Source: Amycolatopsis sp. FDAARGOS 1241
GTDB taxonomy: Bacteria; Actinomycetota; Actinomycetes; Mycobacteriales; Pseudonocardiaceae
Assembly (NCBI RefSeq): GCF_016889705.1
Contig: NZ_CP069526.1
Coordinates: 992,001 to 1,056,000, forward strand
DNA: 64,000 bases
Direction: 5' to 3'
Shown here one piece after another: positions 20,303 through 33,176 of this stretch (position 1 is the first letter of the stretch; each line of letters opens with the position of its first letter). The notes under the pieces were generated by a model. The model had not been told where the DNA came from, did no database searches, and saw nothing but the letters and a program-made list of their open reading frames with translations. The position numbers and the translations under genes were made by a program.

Positions 20303-21836
20303 GCAGAGCCAGCCGGACGTCGGGGTCGTCGAGGTCGAGCGGGACGAGCTCCAGGAGCCGTTTCATGCGGTACCGCAGGGTGTTCGGGTGGATGCGCAGC
20401 TCGCTCGCGGCGGCGCGCGGGTCGCCGGGGTGGCGCAGCCACTCGTAGAGCGTGTCGACGTAGCCGGCCTTCGTGGTGTCGTCGTGCGCGCGCAGGACGC
20501 CGAGCGGACCGAGTTCCGCGACGCGCGCGGCGGCGGCGCCGGTGGCCGCGCGGTGCAGCACGAGCGACGTCCACGCGTCCTCGTACGCGACGACGCGGCC
20601 GGGCACCAGACCGGCGCGCAGCAACCCGAGCGCTTCGTCGGCCTGGGTCCGTGACGTGGCGAGCGCGGCGATCGGCACGGGCGCACCCGCGGCGGCCCGG
20701 GGCACCCCGCCGCGGCGGGACGCGGGCTGGGCGGCGAGCGCGTCCCGGAGCTCGGCCCACGCGGGACCGTCGGGGACGACCGCGTAGAGCACCCCGCCGA
20801 GTTCGGTGGCGACCGGGCGCCGGCCGATGCCCTGCGAGATGCGTTCGAGCAGCGCGAGCCGCAGCCCCTCGGCGTCGCGGCCGTCGCCACCGGTCACCTC
20901 GATCACGACGACGCGGTGGGGCTCGTCGGACAGGTCCAGTTCGGCCACCACGCGCCGTGGGCCGGCGTGGCCTTCGAGCACGGCGCGCAGCAGTTCGGCC
21001 GACGCGCGCCGCTGCGCGTCCGTGTGCGCGCGGCGGCGCATCAGGTGCAACGCGACCACGGGTGCGGCGTCGGCGAACGCGGCGGCGCGCTCTTCCGAGA
21101 CCGGTCCCGCCACCACCGCCCACATCGAGCCCAGCAGCTCGCCGCCCATCCGGATCGGCACGATCAGGCGCGGCAACGTGCCGTCGCGCTGGGCCGGCAC
21201 GAAGATCGTCTGCCGGCCCCGGGACAGCTCGCGGAACACGCCGCGGGACCGGAAGCGCGCCAGCACGTCGTCGGGGATCCGGCGGCCCATGATCGTGGCG
21301 ACGCGCGCGGGATCGGTGAGGTCCTGGCGGGCGGAGTAGGCGAGCACGCGCGAGTTGGTGTCCTCGATCGTCACCGGCGCGTCCACCACGGACGCCACCG
21401 CGTCGGCGAGCCGGAACAGGTCGCCCGAGCCCGGATCGCCCCCGTTCTCCGGGGCGTCCGACTCGTCGTCCAGCGCGTCGAGCACCGTCCGCAGCAGCCA
21501 CACGAGCTGCGCCCACGACGTCGCCGAGTGCACCTGGATCAACGCGATCCCGGCCGACTTCGCGGCGCGTTTCACCGCCGGTTTGGCTGCCAGCGGCGGT
21601 TTCAGCAGTACCGCGGCCGCGCCTTGGTCCGCGCTCACCCGCACGAGCTCGGCCGCGCCGGTCGCGTCCGCCGTGGCCACGCCCAGCACGAGGTCGCCGG
21701 CTGCCACGCCCGCCGGCACGCCGGGTTCGGCGATCACCACGTCGCCGGCGGCCGGGCAGTCGTCGGGCAGCTGGAGCGCGTGGAGCAACGTCGGCCCCAC
21801 CCGGTCGACCACGCTGCGCACCGAGACCACGGGTAC
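20271..21836 (-). CDS. PucR/CdaR-family transcriptional regulator
   Basis: 521 residues from the GTG giving VPVVSVRSVVDRVGPTLL. It has an N-terminal PucR-like domain, a GGDEF-like/GAF-like middle (APVTIEDTNSRVLAYS, VPIRMGGELLGSMWAVV) and a C-terminal PucR helix-turn-helix (ASELRIHPNTLRYRMKRL near 485-505). Family members control purine, polyamine or amino-acid catabolism. No target is adjacent except the convergent oxidoreductase pair and the divergent metY, so the regulon cannot be inferred. Confidence 0.85.
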   Translation of the reverse strand, partial: VPVVSVRSVVDRVGPTLLHALQLPDDCPAAGDVVIAEPGVPAGVAAGDLVLGVATADATGAAELVRVSADQGAAAVLLKPPLAAKPAVKRAAKSAGIALIQVHSATSWAQLVWLLRTVLDALDDESDAPENGGDPGSGDLFRLADAVASVVDAPVTIEDTNSRVLAYSARQDLTDPARVATIMGRRIPDDVLARFRSRGVFRELSRGRQTIFVPAQRDGTLPRLIVPIRMGGELLGSMWAVVAGPVSEERAAAFADAAPVVALHLMRRRAHTDAQRRASAELLRAVLEGHAGPRRVVAELDLSDEPHRVVVIEVTGGDGRDAEGLRLALLERISQGIGRRPVATELGGVLYAVVPDGPAWAELRDALAAQPASRRGGVPRAAAGAPVPIAALATSRTQADEALGLLRAGLVPGRVVAYEDAWTSLVLHRAATGAAAARVAELGPLGVLRAHDDTTKAGYVDTLYEWLRHPGDPRAAASELRIHPNTLRYRMKRLLELVPLDLDDPDVRLALLTQLVALRWS

Positions 21837-22218
21837 ATCCTCGCCGAGCCACGGCGGGACCGCTCGGCGCGGGTGGCTTTCCCAGGGCCCCGCGCGGCCC
21901 CGTGCCCGCCTCGAACGGCCGTCCTCGCCCGCCCGGTGACCTCCGTGAAGATCCACCGGGAGACCCGTGGCCGGGAGATCGCCACCGACTCCGAGGGCAA
22001 CCGGTGCGCGCGGCGGCCGCGCGACCGGATCCGGGCACCGAGTCGTTGTGTCCGCAGTGGACGGTCACCGGACCTGCGGTGCCCATCACGTTTTCGAGTG
22101 ATCGGTTTCACGGTAGGTTGGACTGGAACTCCCAGCCCTTGGGAACCCTTGGGTGGTCCGTTCAGGGGAGCTAGCTTCGTCCGAGGAGCCGATCCCTTTG
22201 AGCCGCAAGGAGAACCTG
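21837..22218. other. pucR-metY intergenic region, direct repeat, no riboswitch recognised
   Basis: The region must contain both divergent promoters. Close to metY, CCCTTGGGA is followed at once by ACCCTTGGG (about 22136-22153), a possible protein site. I compared it by eye with the actinobacterial SAM-IV and SAM-I cores and saw no match. Confidence 0.4.
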
Positions 22219-23522
<1,304 letters not shown>

Positions 23523-23526
<4 letters not shown>

Positions 23527-24656
23527 CGGGTTCCGGTGCGCATCTCCCGCCCGCCACCGGCGCGTGGCGGGCGGGAGACCCACCCGGCGGACGGCGGTGG
23601 TTCACCGGCCCCGGCGCGCTCGCGCTGGAGGCCGGTGGTTCGCTGCCGTCCTACACCCTCGCGTACGAGACGTGGGGGCAGCTGAACTCCGACGGCTCCA
23701 ACGCGGTCCTCGTCGAACACGCGTTGACCGGCGACAGCCACGTCGCGGGCGAAGCCGGGCCCGGTCACCCCAGCGCGGGCTGGTGGGACGGCCTCGTCGG
23801 CCCGGGCAAAGCCCTCGACACGGATTCGTTGTTCGTCGTGGTCCCCAATGTCCTCGGTGGGTGCCAGGGCTCCACGGGCCCGTCGTCACCCGACCCCGAG
23901 GGGCGGCCGTGGGGGAGCCGGTTCCCCGTCGTGACCGTGCGGGACCAGGTGACGACCGAGGCCGCTCTCGCCGACGCGCTGGGGATCGACCGCTGGGCTG
24001 CCGTGGCCGGCGGTTCCATGGGCGGCATGCGGGCCCTCGAATGGGCGGTCTCATTGCCCGATCGGGTGGCTTCCGTCCTCGTGCTGGCCTCGACGGCTCG
24101 TGCTTCGGCCGAACAGATCGCCTGGGCCGCACCGCAATTGCACGCCATCCGGTCGGATCCGGGCTGGCACGGAGGTGACTACTACTCCCTCGGCGCCGGG
24201 GCAGGTCCGCACCGCGGGCTGGGGGTGGCGCGGCGGATCGCGCACGTGACCTACCGCAGCGAACCCGAGCTGTCGCAACGGTTCGGGCGGTCGTACCAAG
24301 GCACGGAAGACCCGTTGCGCGGCGGGCGCTTCGCTGTTGAGTCCTATTTGGACCATCACGCGGACAAGCTGGTGAACCGCTTCGACGCCGGGTCGTACGT
24401 GGTGCTGACGGAATCGATGAACACCCACGACGTCGGCCGCGACCGCGGTGGCGTCGCGGCGGCTCTGGGCCGGGTTCGCGCGCGCACGGTGGTCGCCGGT
24501 GTCGACAGCGACCGGCTGTACCCGCTGTACCAGTCGCGGGAGATCGCCGCCGGTGTCGGTGGCGAAACGGCGGTGGTCTCGTCGCCGTACGGGCACGACT
24601 CGTTCTTGATCGAGACGGAGCAGATCGCCGCGTTGGTGAAGTCGCTCCTCGGTTGA
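23523..24656 (+). CDS. metX: homoserine O-acetyltransferase
   Basis: 377 residues from the GTG overlapping the metY stop. It has an alpha/beta-hydrolase fold with YETWGQLNSDGSNAVLVEHALTG split across the oxyanion region, the nucleophile elbow AGGSMGGMRALEW, the Asp in VAGVDSDRLYPL and the His in SPYGHDSFLIE. It makes the O-acetylhomoserine used by MetY, so the pair covers homoserine to homocysteine. Confidence 0.94.
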
Positions 24657-24673
24657 CCCGGCGCGAACGAAAA

Positions 24674-24702
24674 GGGGCGCCCCGGACAAACCGGGACGCC
24701 CC
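24674..24702. terminator. hairpin between metX and GDSL gene
   Basis: A 12-bp stem with one mismatch and an ACAAA loop between converging genes; probably serves both. Confidence 0.65.
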
Positions 24703-24717
24703 TGTCCACAACCAAAT

Positions 24718-25518
24718 TCAGCCGATCGCGGCAGTCAGCGGCGTGTAGTAGCCGCCCCGCTGGCCGGCGGCCGTCGGGTGGTAGGACTCGTCCACCGGCC
24801 ACGTCAGGCTGTGCAGGTAGTCGCTCGCGGACGAGCAGATGTTGTGGCCCACGAAGGCCGAACGGACGTCCACGAAGGTCGCGCCGGCGGCCGACGCGCG
24901 GGAGGCCAGCACGGACGCCAGCGTGTCCGCGCCCGAGTTGATCGCCGAGCGCTTCGTGTCGCTCAGGCCGACGTTGCACGAGCCCGGCACCGTGTAGAAG
25001 CGGGGGTAGGACAGCACGACGAGACGTGCGTTGGGGGCCTTCGACTTCACCGCGCGGTACACGTTGTCGAGCAGGCTCGGCAGGGTGTTCTGCACGTACG
25101 ACTTCGCCGTGTTCACCCGGTCGACGCACGTCTGGTCGCTGTTGAGCGTGCAGGTGGTGATCACGTCGGTGAAGCCCGCGTCGTTGCCACCGACGGTCAG
25201 CGTCACCAGGGTGGCGCTCGACGGCATCGAGTTGATCTGGTTCAGCACGTCACCGGTCTTCGCGCCGGAGCAGGCGAGGAAGGTGAACGAGGTGCCGGCG
25301 TGGGCGTTGGCCCAGAGCTGGCCGTAGGCGTTGGTGCTTCGCTTGCAGGCGCCCGAGCTGCCGTAGCTCCCGGCGCCCACCCCGGAGGAGTAGGAGTCAC
25401 CGAGTGCGACGAAGCTGGTGGCGGCGCCGGCGGTGCCCGCGAGGCCGAGTGAAGCGAGTAGAGCGACCCCCAGGGCCGCGCACATCCGGAGGATCGATCG
25501 GGAGGGTTGACGGCTCAT
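24718..25518 (-). CDS. secreted SGNH/GDSL hydrolase (esterase/lipase)
   Basis: 266 residues. The signal peptide runs to about residue 32 (hydrophobic ALGVALLASLGLAGTAGA). Block I FVALGDSYSSGVGAG contains the nucleophile Ser, block III is TVGGNDAGF, and block V DESYHPTAAGQ supplies Asp-x-x-His. There are six or more Cys, as in the disulfide-stabilised Streptomyces lipase SCO7513 type. Predicted to hydrolyse extracellular esters. Monocistronic. Confidence 0.92.
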   Translation of the reverse strand: MSRQPSRSILRMCAALGVALLASLGLAGTAGAATSFVALGDSYSSGVGAGSYGSSGACKRSTNAYGQLWANAHAGTSFTFLACSGAKTGDVLNQINSMPSSATLVTLTVGGNDAGFTDVITTCTLNSDQTCVDRVNTAKSYVQNTLPSLLDNVYRAVKSKAPNARLVVLSYPRFYTVPGSCNVGLSDTKRSAINSGADTLASVLASRASAAGATFVDVRSAFVGHNICSSASDYLHSLTWPVDESYHPTAAGQRGGYYTPLTAAIG

Positions 25519-25635
25519 GGAGTCACTCCTGTCGTGACGGCTCGACGAGAAGAATCAATACCAGGTGGAATCCCCACGGGACACCCCAGAAATCGCAGGT
25601 GACTCCACTTGGCTCAGGCAGGAAGTAGGGCGGAA

Positions 25636-25651
25636 GTTAGCGCTCGCTAAC
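25636..25651. promoter_or_regulatory. TetR-type operator in front of the tetR gene
   Basis: GTTAGCGCTCGCTAAC has perfect 7-bp arms around a CT centre, 22 bases before the TetR start. The same pattern occurs twice before the acyl-CoA carboxylase operon, so it is likely the TetR protein's own site. Confidence 0.75.
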
Positions 25652-25672
25652 CGCCCGCCCTACTATGAGCGG

Positions 25673-26263
25673 ATGCCGGCGAACCCCACCCCACTCGTGA
25701 ACGGCGAGAAGGCGAACAGGCGTGAACAGATCATGGCTGCCGCCGCCGAGCTGTTCGCGCACCACGGTTTCCACGGTGTCGGCATCGACGACATCGGCGC
25801 GGCGGTCGGCATCTCCGGCCCCGCGCTCTACCGCCACTTCCGCAGCAAGGACGCGATCCTCGGCGAGATGCTGAACTCGATCAGCCACTACCTGCTCGAA
25901 GGCGGCACCGCGCGGGCCGAGACGGGCGGCACCCCGCCGGAGCTGCTCGAAGCGCTCGTGCGGTTCCACGTCGGCTTCGCGCTCGATCACCCGGCGCTGA
26001 TCACCGTGCAGGAGCGCAACCTCGCGAACCTCACCGACAGTGACCGCAAGCAGGTGCGCGCGCTGCAGCGCCAGTATGTGGAGGTGTGGGTGCGCGCGAT
26101 CCGCGACGCGATCCCGGGCCTCGAGGAACGCGAAGCCCGCTCGGCGGCACACGCGGTGTTCGGCTTGATCAACTCGACGCCGTACAACCGCCATCTCGGT
26201 GACGCCGAGCTGTCCGATCTGCTCTGCCGGCTCGCTCTCGGCGCACTTTCCGCGGCGGGCTGA
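25673..26263 (+). CDS. TetR/AcrR-family regulator, probable controller of the acyl-CoA carboxylase operon
   Basis: 196 residues, start MPANPTPLVNGEKANRREQI. The N-terminal TetR helix-turn-helix is MAAAAELFAHHGFHGVGIDD, then AVGISGPALYRHFRSKDAIL. The C-terminal ligand domain follows the pattern seen in acyl-CoA-responsive regulators. A shared 16-bp palindrome upstream of itself and upstream of the carboxylase operon suggests autoregulation and control of that operon, with an acyl-CoA as inducer (inference). Confidence 0.88.
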   Translation: MPANPTPLVNGEKANRREQIMAAAAELFAHHGFHGVGIDDIGAAVGISGPALYRHFRSKDAILGEMLNSISHYLLEGGTARAETGGTPPELLEALVRFHVGFALDHPALITVQERNLANLTDSDRKQVRALQRQYVEVWVRAIRDAIPGLEEREARSAAHAVFGLINSTPYNRHLGDAELSDLLCRLALGALSAAG

Positions 26264-26317
26264 TCCCCCGGATTCGGGGTATCCCCACGGAAGCCGGTGC
26301 TGGTGTTTGATGGGCAC

Positions 26318-26815
26318 GTGACCCCGGACCGGAGCGAGGACGAGCAGCGGCTCGTGGAGAAGGCGCAACGCGCGCTCGTCGCCATCAGCCTCGGCGAGGA
26401 CGCCGAGGCGCTCGAAGAACTCACGCCCTCGTCCGAGGAGCCGCAGCAGCGCTCCGACGAGACGAAGGCGCTGATGCTCCTGCTCTTCGGCGAGTGCAGC
26501 GCGATGGTGTCCACGCTCGGTGACGGCGGCACGGCACCCGTCAAGGTTCAGGTTTTCGACGAAGACGGCGAAGAGGTGTCCATCGACCAGGCCGACCCGC
26601 CAGTGCGCACCGCCGTGCGCACGTTGCTGGCCGAAGTCCACGGCAACACCGCCGCCGCGCGGGAGCAGGTCGAGATCGCGCTGGCGAACGCCGCGCCTGA
26701 CGAGGTCGACAGCCTCGTACTGCAGGCCCTGCGCTGGACGATCCGGCTGTCGGTCGAGTGCCTCGACCGCGATCTTCCGGTGGCGGAGTGGATCTCCGAT
26801 GCAGTAACCGGCTGA
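26318..26815 (+). CDS. hypothetical acidic protein
   Basis: 165 residues from the GTG giving VTPDRSEDEQRLVEKAQRAL; a GTG five codons upstream is also possible. It is rich in Glu and Asp, with two helical halves and no membrane segment, signal or catalytic motif I recognise. It sits between the TetR gene and its presumed target operon on the same strand. Confidence 0.6.
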   Translation: MTPDRSEDEQRLVEKAQRALVAISLGEDAEALEELTPSSEEPQQRSDETKALMLLLFGECSAMVSTLGDGGTAPVKVQVFDEDGEEVSIDQADPPVRTAVRTLLAEVHGNTAAAREQVEIALANAAPDEVDSLVLQALRWTIRLSVECLDRDLPVAEWISDAVTG

Positions 26816-26914
26816 GCTCCGACGGGAAATGTCCCAGGTACCGAGCGCTCGCCTGGGTTCCCGGCGGGCGCCGAAGGCCACATCGCGCCTCGTCGAACCT
26901 GGCTGGACAGTCAC

Positions 26915-26930
26915 GTTAGTGGTCGCTAAC
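26915..26930. promoter_or_regulatory. TetR-type operator, distal site of carboxylase operon
   Basis: GTTAGTGGTCGCTAAC matches the tetR operator at 14 of 16 bases. Confidence 0.7.
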
Positions 26931-26942
26931 ATCCGAAGAGGA

Positions 26943-26958
26943 GTTAACGGCCGCTAAC
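26943..26958. promoter_or_regulatory. TetR-type operator, proximal site of carboxylase operon
   Basis: GTTAACGGCCGCTAAC is 28 bp (centre to centre) from the distal copy and 16 bases before the ATG, where a bound repressor would block transcription or its start. Confidence 0.7.
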
Positions 26959-26974
26959 GTCTCGACGGGGAGCC

Positions 26975-28587
26975 ATGGACACGCCGGTACTGAGCAGCTC
27001 CGCGGATCCGCGGAGCGAAACGTTCACCCGAAGCGTCACTTCTCACAACGAGCTCGTCGAGGACCTGCGCAAGCGCCTCGACGCCGCCCGCCTCGGCGGG
27101 CCCGAGAAGTCCCGCTCCCGGCACGTGGAACGCGGCAAGCTGCTGCCCCGCGACCGCGTGGACACGCTGCTCGACCCGGGGTCGCCGTTCCTCGAGCTCT
27201 CGCCGCTGGCCGCCAACGGCCTCTACGACGACGAAGCGCCGAGCGCGGGAATCATCGCCGGAGTCGGGCGCGTGTCGGGCCGCGAATGCGTGGTCGTGGC
27301 GAACGACGCCACCGTGAAGGGCGGCACGTACTACCCGCTGACGGTCAAGAAGCACCTGCGCGCCCAGGAAGTGGCACTGCACAACAACCTGCCGTGCATC
27401 TACCTCGTCGACTCCGGCGGCGCGTTCCTGCCGCGCCAGGACGACGTGTTCCCCGACCGCGAGCACTTCGGACGCATCTTCTACAACCAGGCGACGATGT
27501 CCGCGCGCGGCATCCCGCAGATCGCCGCCGTGCTCGGCTCGTGCACCGCGGGCGGTGCGTACGTGCCGGCCATGAGCGACGAGGCGGTCATCGTGCGCAA
27601 CCAGGGCACGATCTTCCTCGGCGGCCCGCCGCTCGTGAAGGCCGCGACCGGCGAGGTCGTCACGGCCGAAGAGCTGGGTGGCGGCGACGTGCACGCGCGC
27701 CAGTCGGGCGTCACCGACCACCTGGCCGACGACGACGCCCACGCGCTGCGCATCGTCCGCGACATCGTCTCGACCCTCGGCCCGCGCACGCCGCGGCCAT
27801 GGGACGTCGCGCCTGTCGAGGAGCCGGTCGTCGACCCGCGTGAGCTCTACGGGGTCGTGCCGACGGATTCGCGCACGCCCTACGACGTGCGCGAAGTGAT
27901 CGCCCGGGTGGTCGACGGCAGCAAGTTCTCCGAGTTCAAGAAGGAGTACGGCAGCACGCTCGTCACCGGCTTCGCGCGCATCCACGGCCACCCGGTGGGC
28001 ATCATCGCCAACAACGGCGTGCTGTTCGCCGAGTCGGCCATGAAGGGCGCGCACTTCATCGAGCTGTGCGATCGCCGGTCGATCCCGCTGGTGTTCCTGC
28101 AGAACATCACCGGGTTCATGGTCGGCAAGGCGTACGAGGCCGGCGGCATCGCCAAGCACGGCGCGAAGATGGTCACGGCCGTCGCGTGCGCGCGGGTGCC
28201 GAAGTTCACCGTGATCATCGGTGGCTCGTTCGGCGCCGGGAACTACTCGATGTGCGGACGGGCGTACTCGCCGCGGTTCCTGTGGATGTGGCCCAACGCG
28301 CGGATCTCGGTGATGGGCGGCGAGCAGGCGGCCTCGGTGCTTTCGACCGTGCGCCGCGACGCGATCGAGGCCCGCGGCGGCGAGTGGTCGGCCGAGGACG
28401 AAGAGGCGTTCAAGGACCCGATCCGCGCGCAGTACGAGCACCAGGGCAGCCCGTACTACTCCACCGCGCGGCTGTGGGACGACGGCGTGATCGACCCGGC
28501 GGACACCCGCACGGTGCTCGGGCTCGCGCTGTCGGCCGCGGCCAACGCACCCCTGCCCGAGGTCAACTACGGCGTCTTCCGGATGTG

Positions 28588-28588
<1 letters not shown>
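26975..28588 (+). CDS. acyl-CoA carboxylase carboxyltransferase (beta) subunit
   Basis: 537 residues. Both crotonase-like halves of the carboxyltransferase are present: [16 protein letters not shown] and [16 protein letters not shown] form the two oxyanion/CoA pockets. The sequence is closest in pattern to methylcrotonoyl-CoA/geranoyl-CoA carboxylase beta subunits (LiuB/AccD1). Together with the biotin subunit and acyl-CoA dehydrogenase downstream it points to leucine or branched-acyl-CoA breakdown; the substrate is inferred only. First gene of a three-gene operon with four-base overlaps. Confidence 0.92.
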
Positions 28589-30581
<1,993 letters not shown>

Positions 30582-30585
<4 letters not shown>

Positions 30586-31739
30586 TCGACTTCCGCTTGG
30601 ACGAAGAGTACGAGGCTCTCCGCAAGACGGTCGAGGACTTCGCGCACAACGAGGTCGCGCCCGTAATCGGGCCGCTGTACGAGAAGGAAGAGTTCCCCTA
30701 CGCGCTCGTGGCCAAGATGGGTGACATGGGCCTGTTCGGCCTGCCATTCTCCGAGGAGTTCGGCGGCATGGGCGGCGACTACTTCGCGCTGTGCCTGGCG
30801 CTGGAGGAACTCGCGCGCGTCGACTCGTCGGTCGCGATCACGCTGGAGGCCGGCGTTTCGCTCGGCGCGATGCCGATCTACCGCTTCGGCACGCAGGAGC
30901 AGAAGGAGAAGTGGCTGCCCGCGCTGTGCTCCGGCGAGGCCCTCGGCGGTTTCGGCCTCACGGAACCGGGCGGCGGCTCGGACGCGGGCGCCACCCGCAC
31001 CCGCGCCAAGCTCGACGGCGACGAGTGGCTCATCAACGGCAGCAAGGCCTTCATCACCAACTCCGGCACGGACATCACCCGCCTGGTGACGGTCACGGCC
31101 GTCACCGACGTGATGGAGAACGGCCGCAAGGAGATCTCGGCGATCATCGTGCCCTCGGGCACACCGGGCTTCGCGGTGGCGCCCAAGTACTCCAAGGTCG
31201 GCTGGAACTGCTCGGACACGCACGAGCTGTCCTTTTCGGACGTTCGCGTCCCGGCCTCGAACCTGGTGGGCACCCGCGGCCGCGGCTACGCCCAGTTCCT
31301 GTCCATCTTGGACGAAGGTCGCGTCGCGATCGCCGCCCTGAGTGTCGGCCTGGCCCAGGGCTGTGTCGACGAATGCCTGAAGTACGCCAAGGACCGCGTC
31401 GCCTTCGGCCACCGCATCGGGGAGTACCAGGCGATCCAGTTCAAGATCGCGGACATGGAGGTCCGCACCCACACCGCGCGGCTCGCCTACTACCAGGCCG
31501 CCTCGAAGATGCTGCGCGGCGAGCCGTTCAAGAAGGAAGCTTCGATCGCGAAGCTCGTCGCGTCCGACGCCGCGATGGACAACGCACGCGACGCGACGCA
31601 GATCTTCGGCGGGTACGGGTTCATGAACGAGTTCCCGGTCAGCCGGTTCTACCGGGACGCGAAGATCCTGGAGATCGGCGAGGGCACGAGCGAGGTGCAG
31701 CGGATGCTGATCGCGCGCCACCTCGGGATGGCGAGCTAG
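30582..31739 (+). CDS. acyl-CoA dehydrogenase (isovaleryl/short-chain type)
   Basis: 385 residues, full family length. FGLTEPGGGSDAGATRT and AFITNSGTDI bind FAD and substrate, then GYAQFLSILDEGRVAIAALS, QIFGGYGFMNEFPVSRFYRD and EIGEGTSEVQRMLIAR. It introduces the alpha-beta double bond that the carboxylase product pathway needs, consistent with a leucine/isovalerate-type pathway. Last gene of the operon; ATGA overlap. Confidence 0.92.
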
Positions 31740-31773
31740 CTGGGGGGACGCCCGGTCGGCGCGCAGGATAGAA

Positions 31774-31793
31774 ATACCGGTATATTTATCCGC
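31774..31793 (+). promoter_or_regulatory. leaderless-type promoter with palindrome for map
   Basis: TATATT at 31781-31786 is a good -10 box, only seven bases before the ATG, so the mRNA probably starts at the start codon. It overlaps the perfect palindrome ATACCGGTAT (31774-31783), a possible operator. The short AT-rich island stands out in GC-rich DNA. Confidence 0.5.
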
Positions 31794-32561
31794 ATGGTGG
31801 AGCTGAAGACGCCGGCTGAGATCGCGGCGATGCGGGAGGCGGGCCGGGTGGTGGCCCGCGCGCTCGCGGCCGTGCGGGAAGCCGCGAGCACCGGCGTTTC
31901 CCTGGTCGAGCTGGATGCCGTCGCGGCGCAGGTGATGACGGAGGCCGGCGCGAAGCCGTCGTTCCTCGGCTACCACCCGCGCTGGGCTCCGACGCCGTAC
32001 CCGGGCGTGATCTGCGCGAGCGTGAACGACGCGATTGTCCACGGCATCCCCGGCCGGTACCGGCTCCAAGAAGGTGACCTGCTGAGCATCGACTGCGGTG
32101 CCGCGGTCGACGGCTGGCACGGCGACGCCGCCGTGAGCTTCGTCGTCGGCGGGGCCGACCCGGCGGATCTCGCGCTGATCGCGGCGACGGAGGAAGCGCT
32201 CGCCGCCGGCATCGCGGCCGCGCAGCCCGGCGCGAAGATGGGCGACATCTCCGCCGCGATCGGCACGGTCGGCCGCGCGGCGGGTTACGGCGTGACCGAA
32301 GACCACGGCGGCCACGGCGTCGGCCGCGCGATGCACGAAGACCCGCCGGTGCCCAACGACGGCCGCGCGGGCCGCGGCTTGCGCCTGCGGCCGGGCCTGG
32401 TGATCGCGATCGAGCCGATGTTCACCCGCGGCGGCCTCGACCAGTACCGGCACGACCCCGACGGCTGGACCCTGCGCACCACCGACCGCACCCGTGCGTC
32501 GCACTCCGAGCACACCGTCGCCATCACCGACGCCGGGCCGGTGGTCCTGACGCTGCCGTAG
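31794..32561 (+). CDS. map: type I methionine aminopeptidase
   Basis: 255 residues. The metal ligands are all visible: Asp in LSIDCGAAVDG and WHGDAAVSF, His in GHGVGRAMHEDP, Glu in VIAIEPMF and in HSEHTVAIT; substrate His in NDAIVHGIPG. It removes initiator methionine. There is no ribosome-binding site but a -10 box close by, suggesting leaderless translation. No N-terminal SH3/zinc extension. Confidence 0.93.
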   Translation: MVELKTPAEIAAMREAGRVVARALAAVREAASTGVSLVELDAVAAQVMTEAGAKPSFLGYHPRWAPTPYPGVICASVNDAIVHGIPGRYRLQEGDLLSIDCGAAVDGWHGDAAVSFVVGGADPADLALIAATEEALAAGIAAAQPGAKMGDISAAIGTVGRAAGYGVTEDHGGHGVGRAMHEDPPVPNDGRAGRGLRLRPGLVIAIEPMFTRGGLDQYRHDPDGWTLRTTDRTRASHSEHTVAITDAGPVVLTLP

Positions 32562-32576
32562 CGGTAGAACATCCGC

Positions 32577-33086
32577 ATGGCCCTCTTCGTCATCCGGCCC
32601 GGGCGCAAGGACGACGCGGCCACGCTGCTGCGCTTCTTCGACGAAGCCGTCGAGTGGCTGGTGGCGCGTGGCAGCGCCGGCCAGTGGGGTGACCAGCCGT
32701 GGAGCAGCATCCCGCACCGGGCGTCGCGCGTGGCCGACATGACCGACGAGCCCGGCTTGCGCATCGCGGAGGTCGACGGGGAACCGGCCGGGGCGCTGAT
32801 CGTCAGCGAGAAGTGCCCGGACCACGTGCCGCCGGCCGGTGAGCCGGAGCTGTACATCGGGCTGCTCATCACGTCGCGGCGTTTCGCCGGCCACCGCGTG
32901 GGTGCGCGGCTGATCGAATACACGCTGGCGGAGGCGAAACGGCGCGGGATCGGCCTCGTGCGCGTCGACTGCTGGGCCGGTGGCGACGGCGCTCTCCAGC
33001 GCTACTACGAGGCGCGGGGCTTCCGCTCGACGGTCCGCTTCGACGTCGGCGGCTGGCTCGGGCAGGTCTTCGAGCAACGCCCCTGA
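32577..33086 (+). CDS. GNAT-family N-acetyltransferase
   Basis: 169 residues, start MALFVIRPGRKDDAATLLRF. The GNAT motif A region is LLITSRRFAGHRVGARLIEY, followed by LVRVDCWAGGDGALQRYYEARGF. Fifteen bases after map, so probably co-transcribed. Substrate unknown. Confidence 0.85.
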   Translation: MALFVIRPGRKDDAATLLRFFDEAVEWLVARGSAGQWGDQPWSSIPHRASRVADMTDEPGLRIAEVDGEPAGALIVSEKCPDHVPPAGEPELYIGLLITSRRFAGHRVGARLIEYTLAEAKRRGIGLVRVDCWAGGDGALQRYYEARGFRSTVRFDVGGWLGQVFEQRP

Positions 33087-33176
33087 TCGGGGCAGTCGAC
33101 TGGCGCGAGCGGCCCGGCCGGGGCACCATATTGACACGACGCCAACAATGCCCCGTCGACGCAGGAGGAGCCCGTC

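Noticed and set aside
22080..22218. Possible SAM riboswitch before metY
   Set aside because: The CCCTTGGG repeats form only a weak hairpin, and I saw no match to SAM-I or SAM-IV conserved cores. An Infernal search would be decisive.
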